From contig NZ_JABASV010000007.1 of assembly GCF_016107625.1 (NCBI RefSeq), positions 124,001-188,000 of the forward strand: a stretch of DNA of 64,000 nt, written 5' to 3'. Source of the stretch: Vreelandella alkaliphila. Its GTDB lineage: Bacteria; Pseudomonadota; Gammaproteobacteria; Pseudomonadales; Halomonadaceae. Below the pieces are notes generated by a model. That model worked only from the letters and a program-made list of their open reading frames with translations. It was not told the DNA's origin and made no database searches. A program made the translations under genes and the position numbers. Below, piece after piece: positions 43,783 through 53,191 of the stretch (position 1 is its first letter; every line of letters starts with the position of its first letter).

Positions 43783-44376
43783 TTATTCAGGTTGATTGAC
43801 GGAGCGTGGGTTTTCAGCGCTTGCATCCGGGTCAGGCCGATCTGATGGGATGGGGTTGGCTACGCCTTCTCCATCAGCCTCTCGTCGAGCAGCATTAATC
43901 TCCGCTGAAGGGTTATCTTGAGCGTTGATATCGATATTTTCATCCAGTGTCACCACGAATGCTTGGCCTGGCGATAAGGTGCAAGGCGACTCATCACAGG
44001 CAAGACCATACTGACCGTCTTCTGCATACGCACCGGCACTAAATGAACCGGTGAAAATAGCGCTTTCAGCATCGTGTGTTTCAATGCAGGTTGCGTCTTG
44101 AGTTGTAATGCGAATGCGTCCATTAGTGTACTGTGCATTGGCGACTAAAACGCAGTATTCGGGCAACTGATGCGAGGCACTGCCAGCTTGGGTGGGATGA
44201 AGTAAGATATCTTCATAACGCGATTGGCTGTCGGTAAAAGCAAACTCTTCGATGACCTCGACACCGACACTGGCACCTTTAGGTAGTGTTAATGTCTGTT
44301 CGGCGGCTAACAAGGGTGTTGCCAATGCAGTTCCCAATAGGGCAGTTAAGAAAAACGGTGCAGGTTTGAATGACAT
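43783..44376 (-). CDS. Secreted hypothetical protein
   Basis: A 197-residue protein with a signal peptide (FFLTALLGTALATPLLAAEQ, cut around residue 25). The mature part has four Cys that could form two disulfides (CVLVANAQ, CIETHD, CDESPCTLS) and an acidic, probably disordered tail (RPDPDASAENPRSVNQPE). No family is recognised. It is convergent with srkA and divergent from folE. A periplasmic location is inferred. Confidence 0.6.
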   Translation of the reverse strand: MSFKPAPFFLTALLGTALATPLLAAEQTLTLPKGASVGVEVIEEFAFTDSQSRYEDILLHPTQAGSASHQLPEYCVLVANAQYTNGRIRITTQDATCIETHDAESAIFTGSFSAGAYAEDGQYGLACDESPCTLSPGQAFVVTLDENIDINAQDNPSAEINAARREADGEGVANPIPSDRPDPDASAENPRSVNQPE

Positions 44377-44673
44377 AAGGAACTCTCAGATGAGCGCTAC
44401 GAATTAAGCTGACTAGTTCGATCCATGATAGCACAGCTTAAATAGTCTCAAAGGGGGGTGCGCGGCACTCTGCCACAGCAGGGTTAGGTGCGTTAAAATA
44501 ACGGGATGTGGTGTTTATTATTGTGCAAAAGTTGTTTAGCGTATATTTTTTGTACATGATTGGCTCACAGCTCTCAGCTATTGATAGATAGCAATATTTC
44601 GCTGTTGATTAAACGCTTTAGTAGTCCAGACGTTTTTCAGTGGCTAGCACGTACAGTTTTGATGAGGCTTCAA

Positions 44674-45225
44674 ATGACCGACGACATTGCTCAACACTAT
44701 CGCCACATTATCGCCGCAATCGGTGAAAATCCTGACCGTGAAGGACTGCGCGATACGCCCAAAAGAGCCGCAAAAGCAATGCAGTTCTTGAATGCTGGCT
44801 ACCAGCAATCACTTGAGGAGATTGTTAATGGCGCAGTATTTGAGTCACAAACAGATGAAATGGTCCTTGTAAAAGACATTGAACTGTACTCCATGTGCGA
44901 GCACCACTTGCTACCCTTTATTGGCAAATGCCATATCGCCTATCTGCCTAGCGGAAAAGTACTAGGACTTTCGAAGTTTGCCCGTATTGTTGATATGTAT
45001 GCTAGGCGTATGCAAATTCAAGAGAACTTGACGCGTGAAATTGCTGAGGCAGTGCAGCAAGTTACCCAATCAAGAGGTGTCGCTGTGGTGATTGAGGCAC
45101 GCCATCTTTGTATGATGATGCGCGGTGTGGAAAAGCAAAATTCAAGCATGACATCTTCTGTGATGCTGGGGAGTTTTCGCAGCAACCAAGCAACGCGGCA
45201 GGAGTTCTTAACGTTAATCAGCTGA
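44674..45225 (+). CDS. folE: GTP cyclohydrolase I
   Basis: A 183-residue FolE-type enzyme. The zinc ligands are in [10 protein letters not shown] near 73-82 and [10 protein letters not shown] near 142-151, with the substrate-binding segment [17 protein letters not shown] between them. It converts GTP to dihydroneopterin triphosphate, the first step of folate synthesis. ATG 44674 has GAGG 7 bases upstream; starts further upstream would give an extension not seen in the family. A weak -35/-10 pair (TTGTGC 44521, TATTTT 44544) lies upstream. Confidence 0.93.
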   Translation: MTDDIAQHYRHIIAAIGENPDREGLRDTPKRAAKAMQFLNAGYQQSLEEIVNGAVFESQTDEMVLVKDIELYSMCEHHLLPFIGKCHIAYLPSGKVLGLSKFARIVDMYARRMQIQENLTREIAEAVQQVTQSRGVAVVIEARHLCMMMRGVEKQNSSMTSSVMLGSFRSNQATRQEFLTLIS

Positions 45226-45344
45226 AATATTGGCTAAGAATCTTTGGCAGATTTCATTGCAAAGATTTGGTTAAACACGCGGTTTCGTCTTAGCATGAAC
45301 AGGTCAATGAGCCCGTGAGGCCAATATTTGGTCAGGAGTCTGTC

Positions 45345-46802
45345 ATGGAAGCGCTGAAAGAAACACAGCTGTATTGCCCGTTTGCCTATATCGATGGTAG
45401 CTGGGTAGCCGCCGACAGCGGTGAGCAAATTAATGTCTTAAACCCTGCGACGGGCGAGCCCGTTGGTGATATGCCACGACTGGGCAAAGTTGAGACTGAG
45501 CGCGCTATCGATGCGGCGGATGCTGCGCTACCCGCCTGGCGTGCGTTGACGGCTCAAGAACGAGCTGATCTGCTGCTGAAGTGGCATGATCTCATGCTGG
45601 AGCATAAACACGATCTCGCTTTGCTCATGACCTACGAGCAAGGCAAGCCAGTAAAAGAGGCAGAGGGCGAGATTGTCTATGCCGCTAGTTTTTTACGTTG
45701 GTTTGCAGAAGAAGCGCGCCGTGTTTATGGCGAGACTATTCCCGCCGCTAAATCGAACCAGCGTATTGTGGTGACAAAACAGCCTGTCGGTGTTGTGGGG
45801 GCTATTACCCCCTGGAATTTTCCGGCTGCTATGATCACGCGTAAAGCAGGCGCCGCGTTAGCAGCGGGCTGTACGATTGTCGTTAAGCCTGCAAGCCAAA
45901 CGCCATTTTCTGCAACGGCTCTCGCCATGTTGGCAGAAAGAGCAGGCATTCCCCGTGGCGTGTTTAATGTAGTGCCTGGCAGTGCTGCAGATATCGCCAG
46001 TGCACTTACTCAATCACCCAAAGTGCGCAAAATTACCTTTACGGGCTCTACGGAAGTTGGTCGCAAGCTTATGGCTCAGGCGGCTGAGCACGTGCAGAAA
46101 ATATCCCTTGAGCTGGGTGGCAACGCGCCCTTTATCGTTTTTGAAGATGCAGACCTTGATGCCGCTGTAGAAGGTGCCATGGCTGCGAAGTTTCGTAATG
46201 CTGGTCAAACATGCGTATGCACTAACCGGTTCTTGGTGCAGTCCAGCGTTATTAACGCCTTCTGTGAGAAGTTGGCGGTTGCTATGAATAGTGAGCTTTA
46301 CGTAGGTAATGGCACCGAGCCCAATATTAATATTGGTCCTTTGATCGATGGTGAGGCGGTCAAAAAGGTTAGTGAGCATGTGCAGGATGCGGTCGACAAT
46401 GGGGCTGAGCTGCTGCTAGGTGGCCATCCGCATCCACTCGGTGGAAACTTCTTTACTCCGACGCTGATTAGCTTTGCAACAGATAAGATGAAGGTGGCTC
46501 ACGAAGAAACCTTTGGCCCTCTGGCGGCAGTTTTTCCCTTCGATGAAGAGGAAACTGCTATCGAGATGGCTAATGACACCGAGTATGGTTTAGCCTCCTA
46601 TTTCTACTCACAAGATCTGGGTCGCGTTTGGCGCGTCGCTGATGCACTTGAGTATGGCATGGTGGGAATTAACACCGGCCTTATTTCTAATGCAGCCGCT
46701 CCTTTTGGTGGCGTTAAAGCGTCCGGCCTTGGGCGTGAAGGTGGGCATCAAGGTTTGGAAGAGTACCTTGAGACAAAATATCTGTGTATTGATCTAGGTT
46801 AA
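45345..46802 (+). CDS. gabD: Succinate-semialdehyde dehydrogenase
   Basis: A 485-residue aldehyde dehydrogenase. The catalytic Cys is in FRNAGQTCVCTNRF near 285-298, the general-base Glu in KISLELGGNAPFIVF near 253-267, and the NAD-binding segment in GAITPWNFPAAMITRK. The two Cys separated by one residue (CVC) and the overall match to GabD favour succinate-semialdehyde over other aldehydes. It oxidises succinate semialdehyde to succinate in GABA degradation. ATG 45345 has AGGAG 7 bases upstream. gabT is not next to it. A terminator follows at 46861-46894. Confidence 0.85.
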   Translation: MEALKETQLYCPFAYIDGSWVAADSGEQINVLNPATGEPVGDMPRLGKVETERAIDAADAALPAWRALTAQERADLLLKWHDLMLEHKHDLALLMTYEQGKPVKEAEGEIVYAASFLRWFAEEARRVYGETIPAAKSNQRIVVTKQPVGVVGAITPWNFPAAMITRKAGAALAAGCTIVVKPASQTPFSATALAMLAERAGIPRGVFNVVPGSAADIASALTQSPKVRKITFTGSTEVGRKLMAQAAEHVQKISLELGGNAPFIVFEDADLDAAVEGAMAAKFRNAGQTCVCTNRFLVQSSVINAFCEKLAVAMNSELYVGNGTEPNINIGPLIDGEAVKKVSEHVQDAVDNGAELLLGGHPHPLGGNFFTPTLISFATDKMKVAHEETFGPLAAVFPFDEEETAIEMANDTEYGLASYFYSQDLGRVWRVADALEYGMVGINTGLISNAAAPFGGVKASGLGREGGHQGLEEYLETKYLCIDLG

Positions 46803-46860
46803 GCGCAGGCGCAAGTACTATAAATTTATAGTGCTATAAATAAACAGCACTATCAGCAAG

Positions 46861-46894
46861 CAGGCCCCCATCGGAAAAATCCGCTGGGGGCCTG
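46861..46894. terminator. Terminator between gabD and purH
   Basis: CAGGCCCCCA (46861-46870) pairs with TGGGGGCCTG (46885-46894), with extra CGG/CCG pairing inside, followed by ATTTTA on the plus strand. It lies between convergent genes and serves gabD most clearly. Confidence 0.8.
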
Positions 46895-46916
46895 ATTTTA
46901 TGGCAAGACGAGTCGA

Positions 46917-48497
46917 TTAATGACGGAAGTGGCGCATGCCAGTAAATACCATGGCAATGCCCGCTTCGTTAGCGGCATCAATGACTTCCTGGTCACGCAT
47001 GGAGCCGCCTGGTTGAATAACGGCAGTAATGCCTGCGGCTGCGGCGGCATCAATACCATCGCGGAAGGGGAAGAATGCATCTGACGCCATTACCGAGCCT
47101 GGTACTGAAAGACCTTCATCTGCCGCTTTAATGCCCGCAATTTTCGCTGAGTAAACGCGGCTCATTTGGCCTGCGCCAACACCCACTGTTTGACCCTCTT
47201 TGGCGTATACAATCGCATTCGATTTAACGAATTTAGCGACTCGCCAAGCAAAACCGAGGTCGCGAAGTTCTTGTTCTGTTGGAACACGTTCGCTAACCAC
47301 GGTCAGCTCTTCGCGGGTTACCATGCCCTGGTCGCGCTCTTGTACCAACAGTCCGCCGTTAACACGTTTAAAGTCAAACGCAGGCTGTGTTTCGCCAGGC
47401 CAGTGGGCACTGACATCAAGCAGGCGTACATTATGCTTCTCTGCCACGATAGCTGCTGCCTCATCACTCACGCCGGGTGCGATAATAACTTCAACAAACT
47501 GGCGATCAATAATTGCCCGAGCGGTTTCGGCATCTAGCGCCACGTTAAACGCAATAATGCCACCAAAAGCGCTGGTCGGATCGGTAGCGAAGGCTTTGTC
47601 ATATGCTTCAAGTGCAGTAGCGCCAATAGCTACACCGCAAGGGTTGGCATGTTTGACGATGACACAAGCCGTTTCATCAAACGCTTTAACGCATTCAAAT
47701 GCTGCATCTGTGTCGGCCACGTTATTGAAGGAGAGTGGCTTACCTTGCAGAGTTTTTGCAGTGGCGACGCTCGGTTCGCTTGCTTGGGGGTCTACGTAAA
47801 AAGCAGCTTGCTGATGCGGGTTCTCGCCGTATCGCATGTCCTGCTTTTTGTCCAATTGCAGGTTGAAAGTGCGAGCAAACGTTGCGTTTTCGCTAGTCAC
47901 TTTACGGCCAAGGTAATTGGCAATGGCGCCATCATAACCGGCGGTGTGTTCAAATGCTTTCACGGCCAGATCAAAGCGGGTAGCGGCGCTCACTTGACCG
48001 TCTTGCGCAGCCAGTTCTCCCAGTACCCGAGCATAGTCATCGGCATTTACCACGATGGTGGTAAAGGCGTGATTTTTTGCGCATGCGCGCACCATGGTCG
48101 GCCCGCCGATATCGATATTTTCGATGGCGTCTTCCAGTGTGCAGTCTGGGTTGGCAACAGTGGCAGCAAATGGATAAAGATTAACGACCACCATGTCGAT
48201 GGGGGTGATGTCGTTCTCTGCCATCACCGCATCATCCTGACCGCGGCGCGCCAGAATTCCACCATGGATTTTGGGGTGCAGTGTTTTTACACGGCCATCC
48301 ATGATTTCAGGAAAACCAGTGTGCTCAGAGACTTCTTTAACAGGAATAGAATTTTCCTGAAGCAGTCGGAAGGTTCCGCCAGTTGAAAGAAGTTCTACGC
48401 CGTGTTGGCTTAAACCGCGGGCGAATTCAACAATGCCGGTTTTATCGGATACGCTCAAAAGGGCGCGACGGACGGGGGTAGCAGTACTATCAGCCAT
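46917..48497 (-). CDS. purH: Bifunctional AICAR transformylase / IMP cyclohydrolase
   Basis: A 526-residue PurH. The N-terminal ~200 residues ([33 protein letters not shown]) are the IMP cyclohydrolase; the rest is the AICAR formyltransferase with [11 protein letters not shown] near 265-275 and C-terminal [14 protein letters not shown]. It makes the last two steps of purine synthesis. ATG 48497 gives the normal family length; a frame starting at 48551 adds 18 residues of unlikely sequence. It follows fis-dusB on the same strand 61 bases after fis. Confidence 0.95.
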   Translation of the reverse strand: MADSTATPVRRALLSVSDKTGIVEFARGLSQHGVELLSTGGTFRLLQENSIPVKEVSEHTGFPEIMDGRVKTLHPKIHGGILARRGQDDAVMAENDITPIDMVVVNLYPFAATVANPDCTLEDAIENIDIGGPTMVRACAKNHAFTTIVVNADDYARVLGELAAQDGQVSAATRFDLAVKAFEHTAGYDGAIANYLGRKVTSENATFARTFNLQLDKKQDMRYGENPHQQAAFYVDPQASEPSVATAKTLQGKPLSFNNVADTDAAFECVKAFDETACVIVKHANPCGVAIGATALEAYDKAFATDPTSAFGGIIAFNVALDAETARAIIDRQFVEVIIAPGVSDEAAAIVAEKHNVRLLDVSAHWPGETQPAFDFKRVNGGLLVQERDQGMVTREELTVVSERVPTEQELRDLGFAWRVAKFVKSNAIVYAKEGQTVGVGAGQMSRVYSAKIAGIKAADEGLSVPGSVMASDAFFPFRDGIDAAAAAGITAVIQPGGSMRDQEVIDAANEAGIAMVFTGMRHFRH

Positions 48498-48557
48498 TAG
48501 AGTGCTCGTGTGCAGAGTCAAGGAGTTAACATCGAAAATTACAAACGACAACGCCCC

Positions 48558-48881
48558 TTATGGGGCGTCACCTTCAATCAATCCATAGAGCTTAAGTTTT
48601 TTGCGCAATGTGCCACGGTTTAAACCCAATACATCCGCGGCTCGGGTTTGGTTGCCTTCAGTATGTTCCATTACGCAGCTAAGTAGCGGCGCTTCTACTT
48701 CGGCCATCACCATCGCGTAGAGATCAGTTGCCTGGCTGCCATCGAGATGCTCGAAGTAACGGCGTATCGCTGTCTCAACCGCTTCTCTAAGTGGTTGGGG
48801 CGGTACGCTCGCGGCGGGGTCCGCCAGAGTGCCTGAGAGACGGTGAGAGAGCTCGTTCGAAAGCAGGTCGCGTTCAGTCAT
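48558..48881 (-). CDS. fis: DNA-binding protein Fis
   Basis: A 107-residue nucleoid protein. The C-terminal helix-turn-helix is NQTRAADVLGLNRGTLRKKLK and the dimer helices lie at residues ~30-75. Fis bends DNA and regulates rRNA, recombination and many promoters. It overlaps dusB by four bases (ATGA, 48878-48881), the standard dusB-fis operon of gammaproteobacteria, and is somewhat longer at the N-terminus than E. coli Fis (98 residues). Confidence 0.95.
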   Translation of the reverse strand: MTERDLLSNELSHRLSGTLADPAASVPPQPLREAVETAIRRYFEHLDGSQATDLYAMVMAEVEAPLLSCVMEHTEGNQTRAADVLGLNRGTLRKKLKLYGLIEGDAP

Positions 48882-49918
48882 GCAGCATGGCTTCCTTTAG
48901 CTAGCAGACGCTCTGCAGCGTCTTGCGTCATGGCATCATTAATCCAATTAAATTGCGATGCTGGGGTGGCAAGCGCATTAAATTGCTGCTTCAGCAGATA
49001 ATACTGTTTGTCGTTGAAGCGAGGGTCTTCGTTCAAGTACCAACCTAGGTGTTTTCGCGCTATGCGAACACCCATTGTATCGCCATAAAACGTGTGCAGA
49101 GCTTGTAAGTGCTCATTGAGAACGTTGCGGCGCTCATCAAGAGTTGGGGGTGTTAGCAGTTCTCCATGGGCAAGATAATGGGTAATCTGCTCGAATATCC
49201 ATGGGTTGCCTTGCGCCCCGCGGCCAATCATTACTGCATCGGCACCTGTATATGACAAGACCTCTTTGGCCTTTTGAGGGTTGGTAATATCCCCATTGGC
49301 GATAACCGGTATCGTCAGGTGCGATTTTATGTCAGCGATAGTGTCGTACTCAGCCCATCCAGTATAGCGCTGCTCTCGATGACGTCCATGTACTGCTAAG
49401 GCTTGGATGCCTGCAGATTCCGCGAGTTTAGCAATGCGTAGGCCATTGTTAGCTTCAGCAGACCAGCCTGTGCGAATTTTTAAGGTAACTGGAATATCAA
49501 CGGCTTTTACAACGGCGTCTAGAATTTCGGCTACTAGGGCTTCATCACGCATTAGGGCCGAACCAGCAGCCTTATTGCAGACCTTTTTAGCTGGGCATCC
49601 CATGTTGATATCAATCACCTGGGCGCCTAGTTCGGCGTTAAGGCGCGCAGCATTGGCAAGCATTTCAGCGTCACCCCCGGCAATTTGTACAACCCGTGGG
49701 TCGGGCTCGCCTTGGTGATCCATGCGTAGCTTGGACTTTCGGGTATGCCAAAGAGAGGGGTCGGCTGTCACCATTTCGCCGACCACCCATCCAGCACCTA
49801 AACGCCTACAAAGTTGGCGAAATGGGCGATCGGTAACGCCAGCCATCGGTGCCAAGATGACTTGGTTGGGTAGTTGGTGAGGCCCTATCATTGGTGGCTG
49901 AAAGTTTTGTGTGGTCAT
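48878..49918 (-). CDS. dusB: tRNA-dihydrouridine synthase DusB
   Basis: A 346-residue flavoenzyme. The FMN/TIM-barrel start VILAPMAGVTDRPFRQLCRR, the catalytic Cys in NMGCPAKKVCNKAAGSALM near 100-118, and GADAVMIGRGAQGNPW near 223-238 are diagnostic. It reduces uridine to dihydrouridine in tRNA D-loops. ATG 49918 is preferred to a start 16 codons upstream that would lie in the prmA terminator region; MIGPHQLPNQ, nine codons further in, is also possible. Its stop overlaps the fis start. Confidence 0.92.
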   Translation of the reverse strand: MTTQNFQPPMIGPHQLPNQVILAPMAGVTDRPFRQLCRRLGAGWVVGEMVTADPSLWHTRKSKLRMDHQGEPDPRVVQIAGGDAEMLANAARLNAELGAQVIDINMGCPAKKVCNKAAGSALMRDEALVAEILDAVVKAVDIPVTLKIRTGWSAEANNGLRIAKLAESAGIQALAVHGRHREQRYTGWAEYDTIADIKSHLTIPVIANGDITNPQKAKEVLSYTGADAVMIGRGAQGNPWIFEQITHYLAHGELLTPPTLDERRNVLNEHLQALHTFYGDTMGVRIARKHLGWYLNEDPRFNDKQYYLLKQQFNALATPASQFNWINDAMTQDAAERLLAKGSHAA

Positions 49919-49940
49919 TGTGCTGCGCTGTAGATACAGA

Positions 49941-49995
49941 TAAAAATCGCCGAGTAGGCGTTTCAAGGGGGCGTATGATACGCCTACTCGGCGAT
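49941..49995 (-). terminator. Terminator of prmA
   Basis: ATCGCCGAGTAGGCG (49946-49960) and CGCCTACTCGGCGAT (49981-49995) form a perfect 15-bp stem with a 20-base loop. On the minus strand it is followed by TTTTT (49941-49945). It separates prmA from dusB-fis. Confidence 0.8.
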
Positions 49996-50017
49996 GGGGT
50001 GAAGGCCGTTGGCTAGA

Positions 50018-50929
50018 TTAAACGGCGCGGTAGCCTGATAGACGAACCCACCCTTCGCGAATTGTGGGCTCTTCCATTATCAAGCCCTGGGCTTCGTAGG
50101 CTTGCAAGACCTCATTCGCTTGGTTCGCTAAAATGCCAGACAATGCTATTTGTCCGCCGGGTGCGACATGGCCTGCAATCATTGGGGCTAATTCAACTAA
50201 TGGCCCAGCTAAAATATTGGCGGTGACAACTGGGTAGTGGCCGTCGATCAGCTGTTCAGGATAGTAAAGGGACAATTGTGCGTCGCTAATCTGATTGCGC
50301 GCTGCGTTGTCACGGCTTGCCTGAAGTGCCTGTGGATCTATATCAGTAGCATCGGCGTGGGTTGCCCCTAACTTTAGCGCGGCAATGGCAAGAATGCCTG
50401 AGCCGCAGCCCACATCTAGGACGGTTTTATCTTCCAGTCCGCCGCTAACCGCAAGGCTATCCAGCCACTCCAGGCAAAGCGCTGTCGTGGGATGGGTGCC
50501 AGTGCCAAAGGCAAGGCCTGGGTCAAGAATGAGATTGACGGCATTGGCTTCTGGGGGCTCATGCCAGCTCGGTACGATCCATAGCCGTTGGCCCATTCGC
50601 AACGGCGTAAAGTCATCCATCCATTCTCTTTCCCAGTCTCTATCGGCTAATAGTTCATACGCAATGTCTGGACAGGGTTCGCCGGGGACTTGCTCAGACC
50701 AAGCGGCTTGAATGCGCTCAAGCATGGCTTCAACGCCGTCTAAGTCGTCATATAGGCCAGTGAGAATTGTATCTTGCCAAAGCGGGGTAGTACCTCGCTC
50801 TGGTTCGAAAACAGGATCATCGTGGGCATCTTGAAGGCCAATGGCCGTCGCGCCTTCCTCTAACAGTAGATCTTCTAGTAGTTCGGCTTGTTCTGGAGCA
50901 ACGTGGGCTTTGAGTTGGAGCCAGGGCAT
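50018..50929 (-). CDS. prmA: Ribosomal protein L11 methyltransferase PrmA
   Basis: A 303-residue protein. The N-terminal ~100 residues are the L11-recognition domain (MPWLQLKAHVAPEQAELLED) and the C-terminal part is the AdoMet methyltransferase with VLDVGCGSGILAIAALKLG near 170-188 and the NPP-like VTANILAGPL. It trimethylates ribosomal protein L11. ATG 50929 has GGAG 6 bases upstream; a longer frame was rejected. It is followed by a strong terminator. Confidence 0.93.
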   Translation of the reverse strand: MPWLQLKAHVAPEQAELLEDLLLEEGATAIGLQDAHDDPVFEPERGTTPLWQDTILTGLYDDLDGVEAMLERIQAAWSEQVPGEPCPDIAYELLADRDWEREWMDDFTPLRMGQRLWIVPSWHEPPEANAVNLILDPGLAFGTGTHPTTALCLEWLDSLAVSGGLEDKTVLDVGCGSGILAIAALKLGATHADATDIDPQALQASRDNAARNQISDAQLSLYYPEQLIDGHYPVVTANILAGPLVELAPMIAGHVAPGGQIALSGILANQANEVLQAYEAQGLIMEEPTIREGWVRLSGYRAV

Positions 50930-50977
50930 CAGTAATCTCCACTGCGTACGTGCATTCACGCAAAGGTAAAAAACAAT

Positions 50978-51003
50978 AACGGGGTGGCTATGGCCACCCC
51001 GTT
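50978..51003 (-). terminator. Terminator of accB-accC
   Basis: AACGGGGTGGC (50978-50988) and GCCACCCCGTT (50993-51003) form a perfect 11-bp stem with a 4-base loop; on the minus strand it is followed by ATTGTTTTTT. It lies 57 bases after the accC stop. Confidence 0.82.
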
Positions 51004-51059
51004 GAGTATTATCAGCTATCTATTCAGCTCAGCGCCTTTGCAGATATTAATTTCTGGTA

Positions 51060-52400
51060 TTAGCTACTGAGTTTCTTTTCAAGATAGTGAATGTTGACGC
51101 CACCTTGGCGGAAATAACTATCTCTCACCAAATCTTTTTGCAGATCAATATTGGTCTTGATCCCCTCGACTAGCAGCTCATCTAGGGCGTTGCGCATACG
51201 CGTCAGGGCAATCTCGCGATCAGCCCCCCAGGTGATTAGCTTGCCGATCAGTGAGTCATAATGAGGCGGTACGGTGTAGCCAGTGTACAGATGAGAGTCC
51301 ATACGCACGCCAAGGCCGCCCGGAGCATGGAACAGGGTGACTTTGCCCGGAGAGGGCATAAACGTACGCGAGTCTTCCGCATTGATCCTGCACTCAAAGG
51401 CATGGCCATTGATCTTTACATCTTCTTGGCGAATCGAAAGTGGCAGGCCGGAGGCAATGCGCAACTGTTCCTTAACGATATCTACGCCTGTGACCATCTC
51501 GGTGACAGGGTGCTCTACCTGTACACGGGTATTCATTTCAATAAAGAAGAAATCACCGTCTTCGTATAGAAACTCAAAGGTGCCCGCGCCACGATAGTTA
51601 ATTTCGAGGCATGCTTGGCGGCATGCTTCTAGCACCTTTGCACGCGCTTCCGGGTCGATTCCAGGGGCCGGCGCTTCTTCCAGAACCTTTTGGTGACGAC
51701 GCTGTAGAGAACAGTCGCGATCATAAAGGTGGATAGCATTGCCTTGGCCGTCAGCCAGCACCTGGACCTCAACATGGCGGGGTTTCTCAAGGAATTTTTC
51801 CATGTAAACCGTGCCATCGCCAAACGCTGAGTGCGCCTCAGTGCGAGTGACAGTAATGGCTGAAAGCAGATGGCCTTCAGTGTGCACCACCCGCATGCCG
51901 CGGCCACCACCGCCTGCAGCAGCTTTGATAATTACCGGATAGCCAATGCGGCGTGCAGTGGCTAGGTTGGTGGCTTCATCGTCACCTAACGGGCCATCTG
52001 AGCCAGGCACGGTAGGAACGCCAGCAATCTTCATTGCTTCAATGGCACTAACTTTATCACCCATCAGGCGGATAGTTTCCGCGCGCGGGCCAATAAAGGT
52101 AAAGCCAGAGCGCTCAACCTGCTCAGCAAAATTAGCGTTTTCCGAGAGAAAGCCGTAGCCAGGATGAATGGCGCTTGAATCTGTCACTTCAGCAGCGCTT
52201 ATTAATGCAGGAATATTCAAGTACGACTGCGCTGAGGAGGCGGGGCCGATGCATACCGCTTCGTCGGCCAAGCGAACATGCATCAATTCACGGTCGGCTT
52301 TGGAGTGAACCGCAACGGTTTTAATCCCTAGCTCTTTACAGGCCCGGAGAATACGAAGGGCAATCTCGCCGCGGTTTGCGATAAGTACCTTGTCCAGCAT
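51060..52400 (-). CDS. accC: Acetyl-CoA carboxylase biotin carboxylase subunit
   Basis: A 446-residue ATP-grasp enzyme. It starts [18 protein letters not shown] (biotin-carboxylase N-domain), has the Gly-rich loop [13 protein letters not shown] near 160-172 and [18 protein letters not shown] near 288-305, and a complete C-domain. It carboxylates biotin on AccB using ATP and bicarbonate in fatty acid synthesis. ATG 52400 is chosen because it gives the standard N-terminus. It follows accB by 30 bases in the usual accB-accC operon. Confidence 0.97.
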   Translation of the reverse strand: MLDKVLIANRGEIALRILRACKELGIKTVAVHSKADRELMHVRLADEAVCIGPASSAQSYLNIPALISAAEVTDSSAIHPGYGFLSENANFAEQVERSGFTFIGPRAETIRLMGDKVSAIEAMKIAGVPTVPGSDGPLGDDEATNLATARRIGYPVIIKAAAGGGGRGMRVVHTEGHLLSAITVTRTEAHSAFGDGTVYMEKFLEKPRHVEVQVLADGQGNAIHLYDRDCSLQRRHQKVLEEAPAPGIDPEARAKVLEACRQACLEINYRGAGTFEFLYEDGDFFFIEMNTRVQVEHPVTEMVTGVDIVKEQLRIASGLPLSIRQEDVKINGHAFECRINAEDSRTFMPSPGKVTLFHAPGGLGVRMDSHLYTGYTVPPHYDSLIGKLITWGADREIALTRMRNALDELLVEGIKTNIDLQKDLVRDSYFRQGGVNIHYLEKKLSS

Positions 52401-52430
52401 GGGAGAATCCACCCGTGTTGTTGTGAAAGA

Positions 52431-52895
52431 TTAAGCGATGACGATCATAGGTTGATCGAATTCCACCGGCTCTCCGTCTTCCACTAGGATGGCCTCGACG
52501 ACGCCGTCGCGATCGGCTTCAATTTGATTCATCATTTTCATTGCTTCAACGATACATACCGTATCGCCTTGCTTAACCGTATCGCCAACTTCCACAAACG
52601 ATTTGGCGCCCGGTGCTGGGCTACGGTAGAACGTGCCTACCATGGGTGAATTAACCGCTTCACCTTGATAGCTTACGCCTTGGGGCTCTGCATCAGCAGC
52701 CGAAGCGCTGGGTTGAGCTGGTGCCTGCTGCATAGGCGGCATTTGAGCGTACTGTGGCATCGGCTGAGGCTGCCATGTTGCACCATTCGGATGGCGGCTG
52801 ATGCGGACGGACTCTTCGCCTTCCTGAATTTCGATTTCGCTAATGTTTGATTCTTCGAGGAGTTCAATCAGTTTTTTAACTTTACGAATATCCAT
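52431..52895 (-). CDS. accB: Acetyl-CoA carboxylase biotin carboxyl carrier protein
   Basis: A 154-residue BCCP. The N-terminal [15 protein letters not shown] is typical, a Pro/Gln/Ala-rich linker follows (~45-80), and the biotinyl domain carries the modified Lys in [11 protein letters not shown] near 118-128. It carries the carboxyl group between AccC and AccAD. ATG 52895 fits family length better than a start 22 codons upstream. The 296 bases up to dsbD contain no gene. Confidence 0.95.
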   Translation of the reverse strand: MDIRKVKKLIELLEESNISEIEIQEGEESVRISRHPNGATWQPQPMPQYAQMPPMQQAPAQPSASAADAEPQGVSYQGEAVNSPMVGTFYRSPAPGAKSFVEVGDTVKQGDTVCIVEAMKMMNQIEADRDGVVEAILVEDGEPVEFDQPMIVIA

Positions 52896-53191
52896 ACCTG
52901 TTGCCCCAAAAGTGATGAAAGTTAATCGCAATGCAGTTGAGTATTGTATCGCCAACTGCATTGAGCGCCGTTACAGCGCAGTAAACCTTGTTTGAAAATG
53001 AAGAGAACGCTGCACGATGTTGAACGTTACCCGGTGCTAAGTCCTAAAACATGAAGATTTTAGCTGATATGGCTGCGAAGTTTGCCGAAAAAGTACGGGC
53101 ATGTCTAGTGAAGGCCGACATAAGCTCGTTGCTGGTTATTTAAACAACCGTTTGACGACGTTCGCGACACTAGGTGGTCATAGGCTTCAGC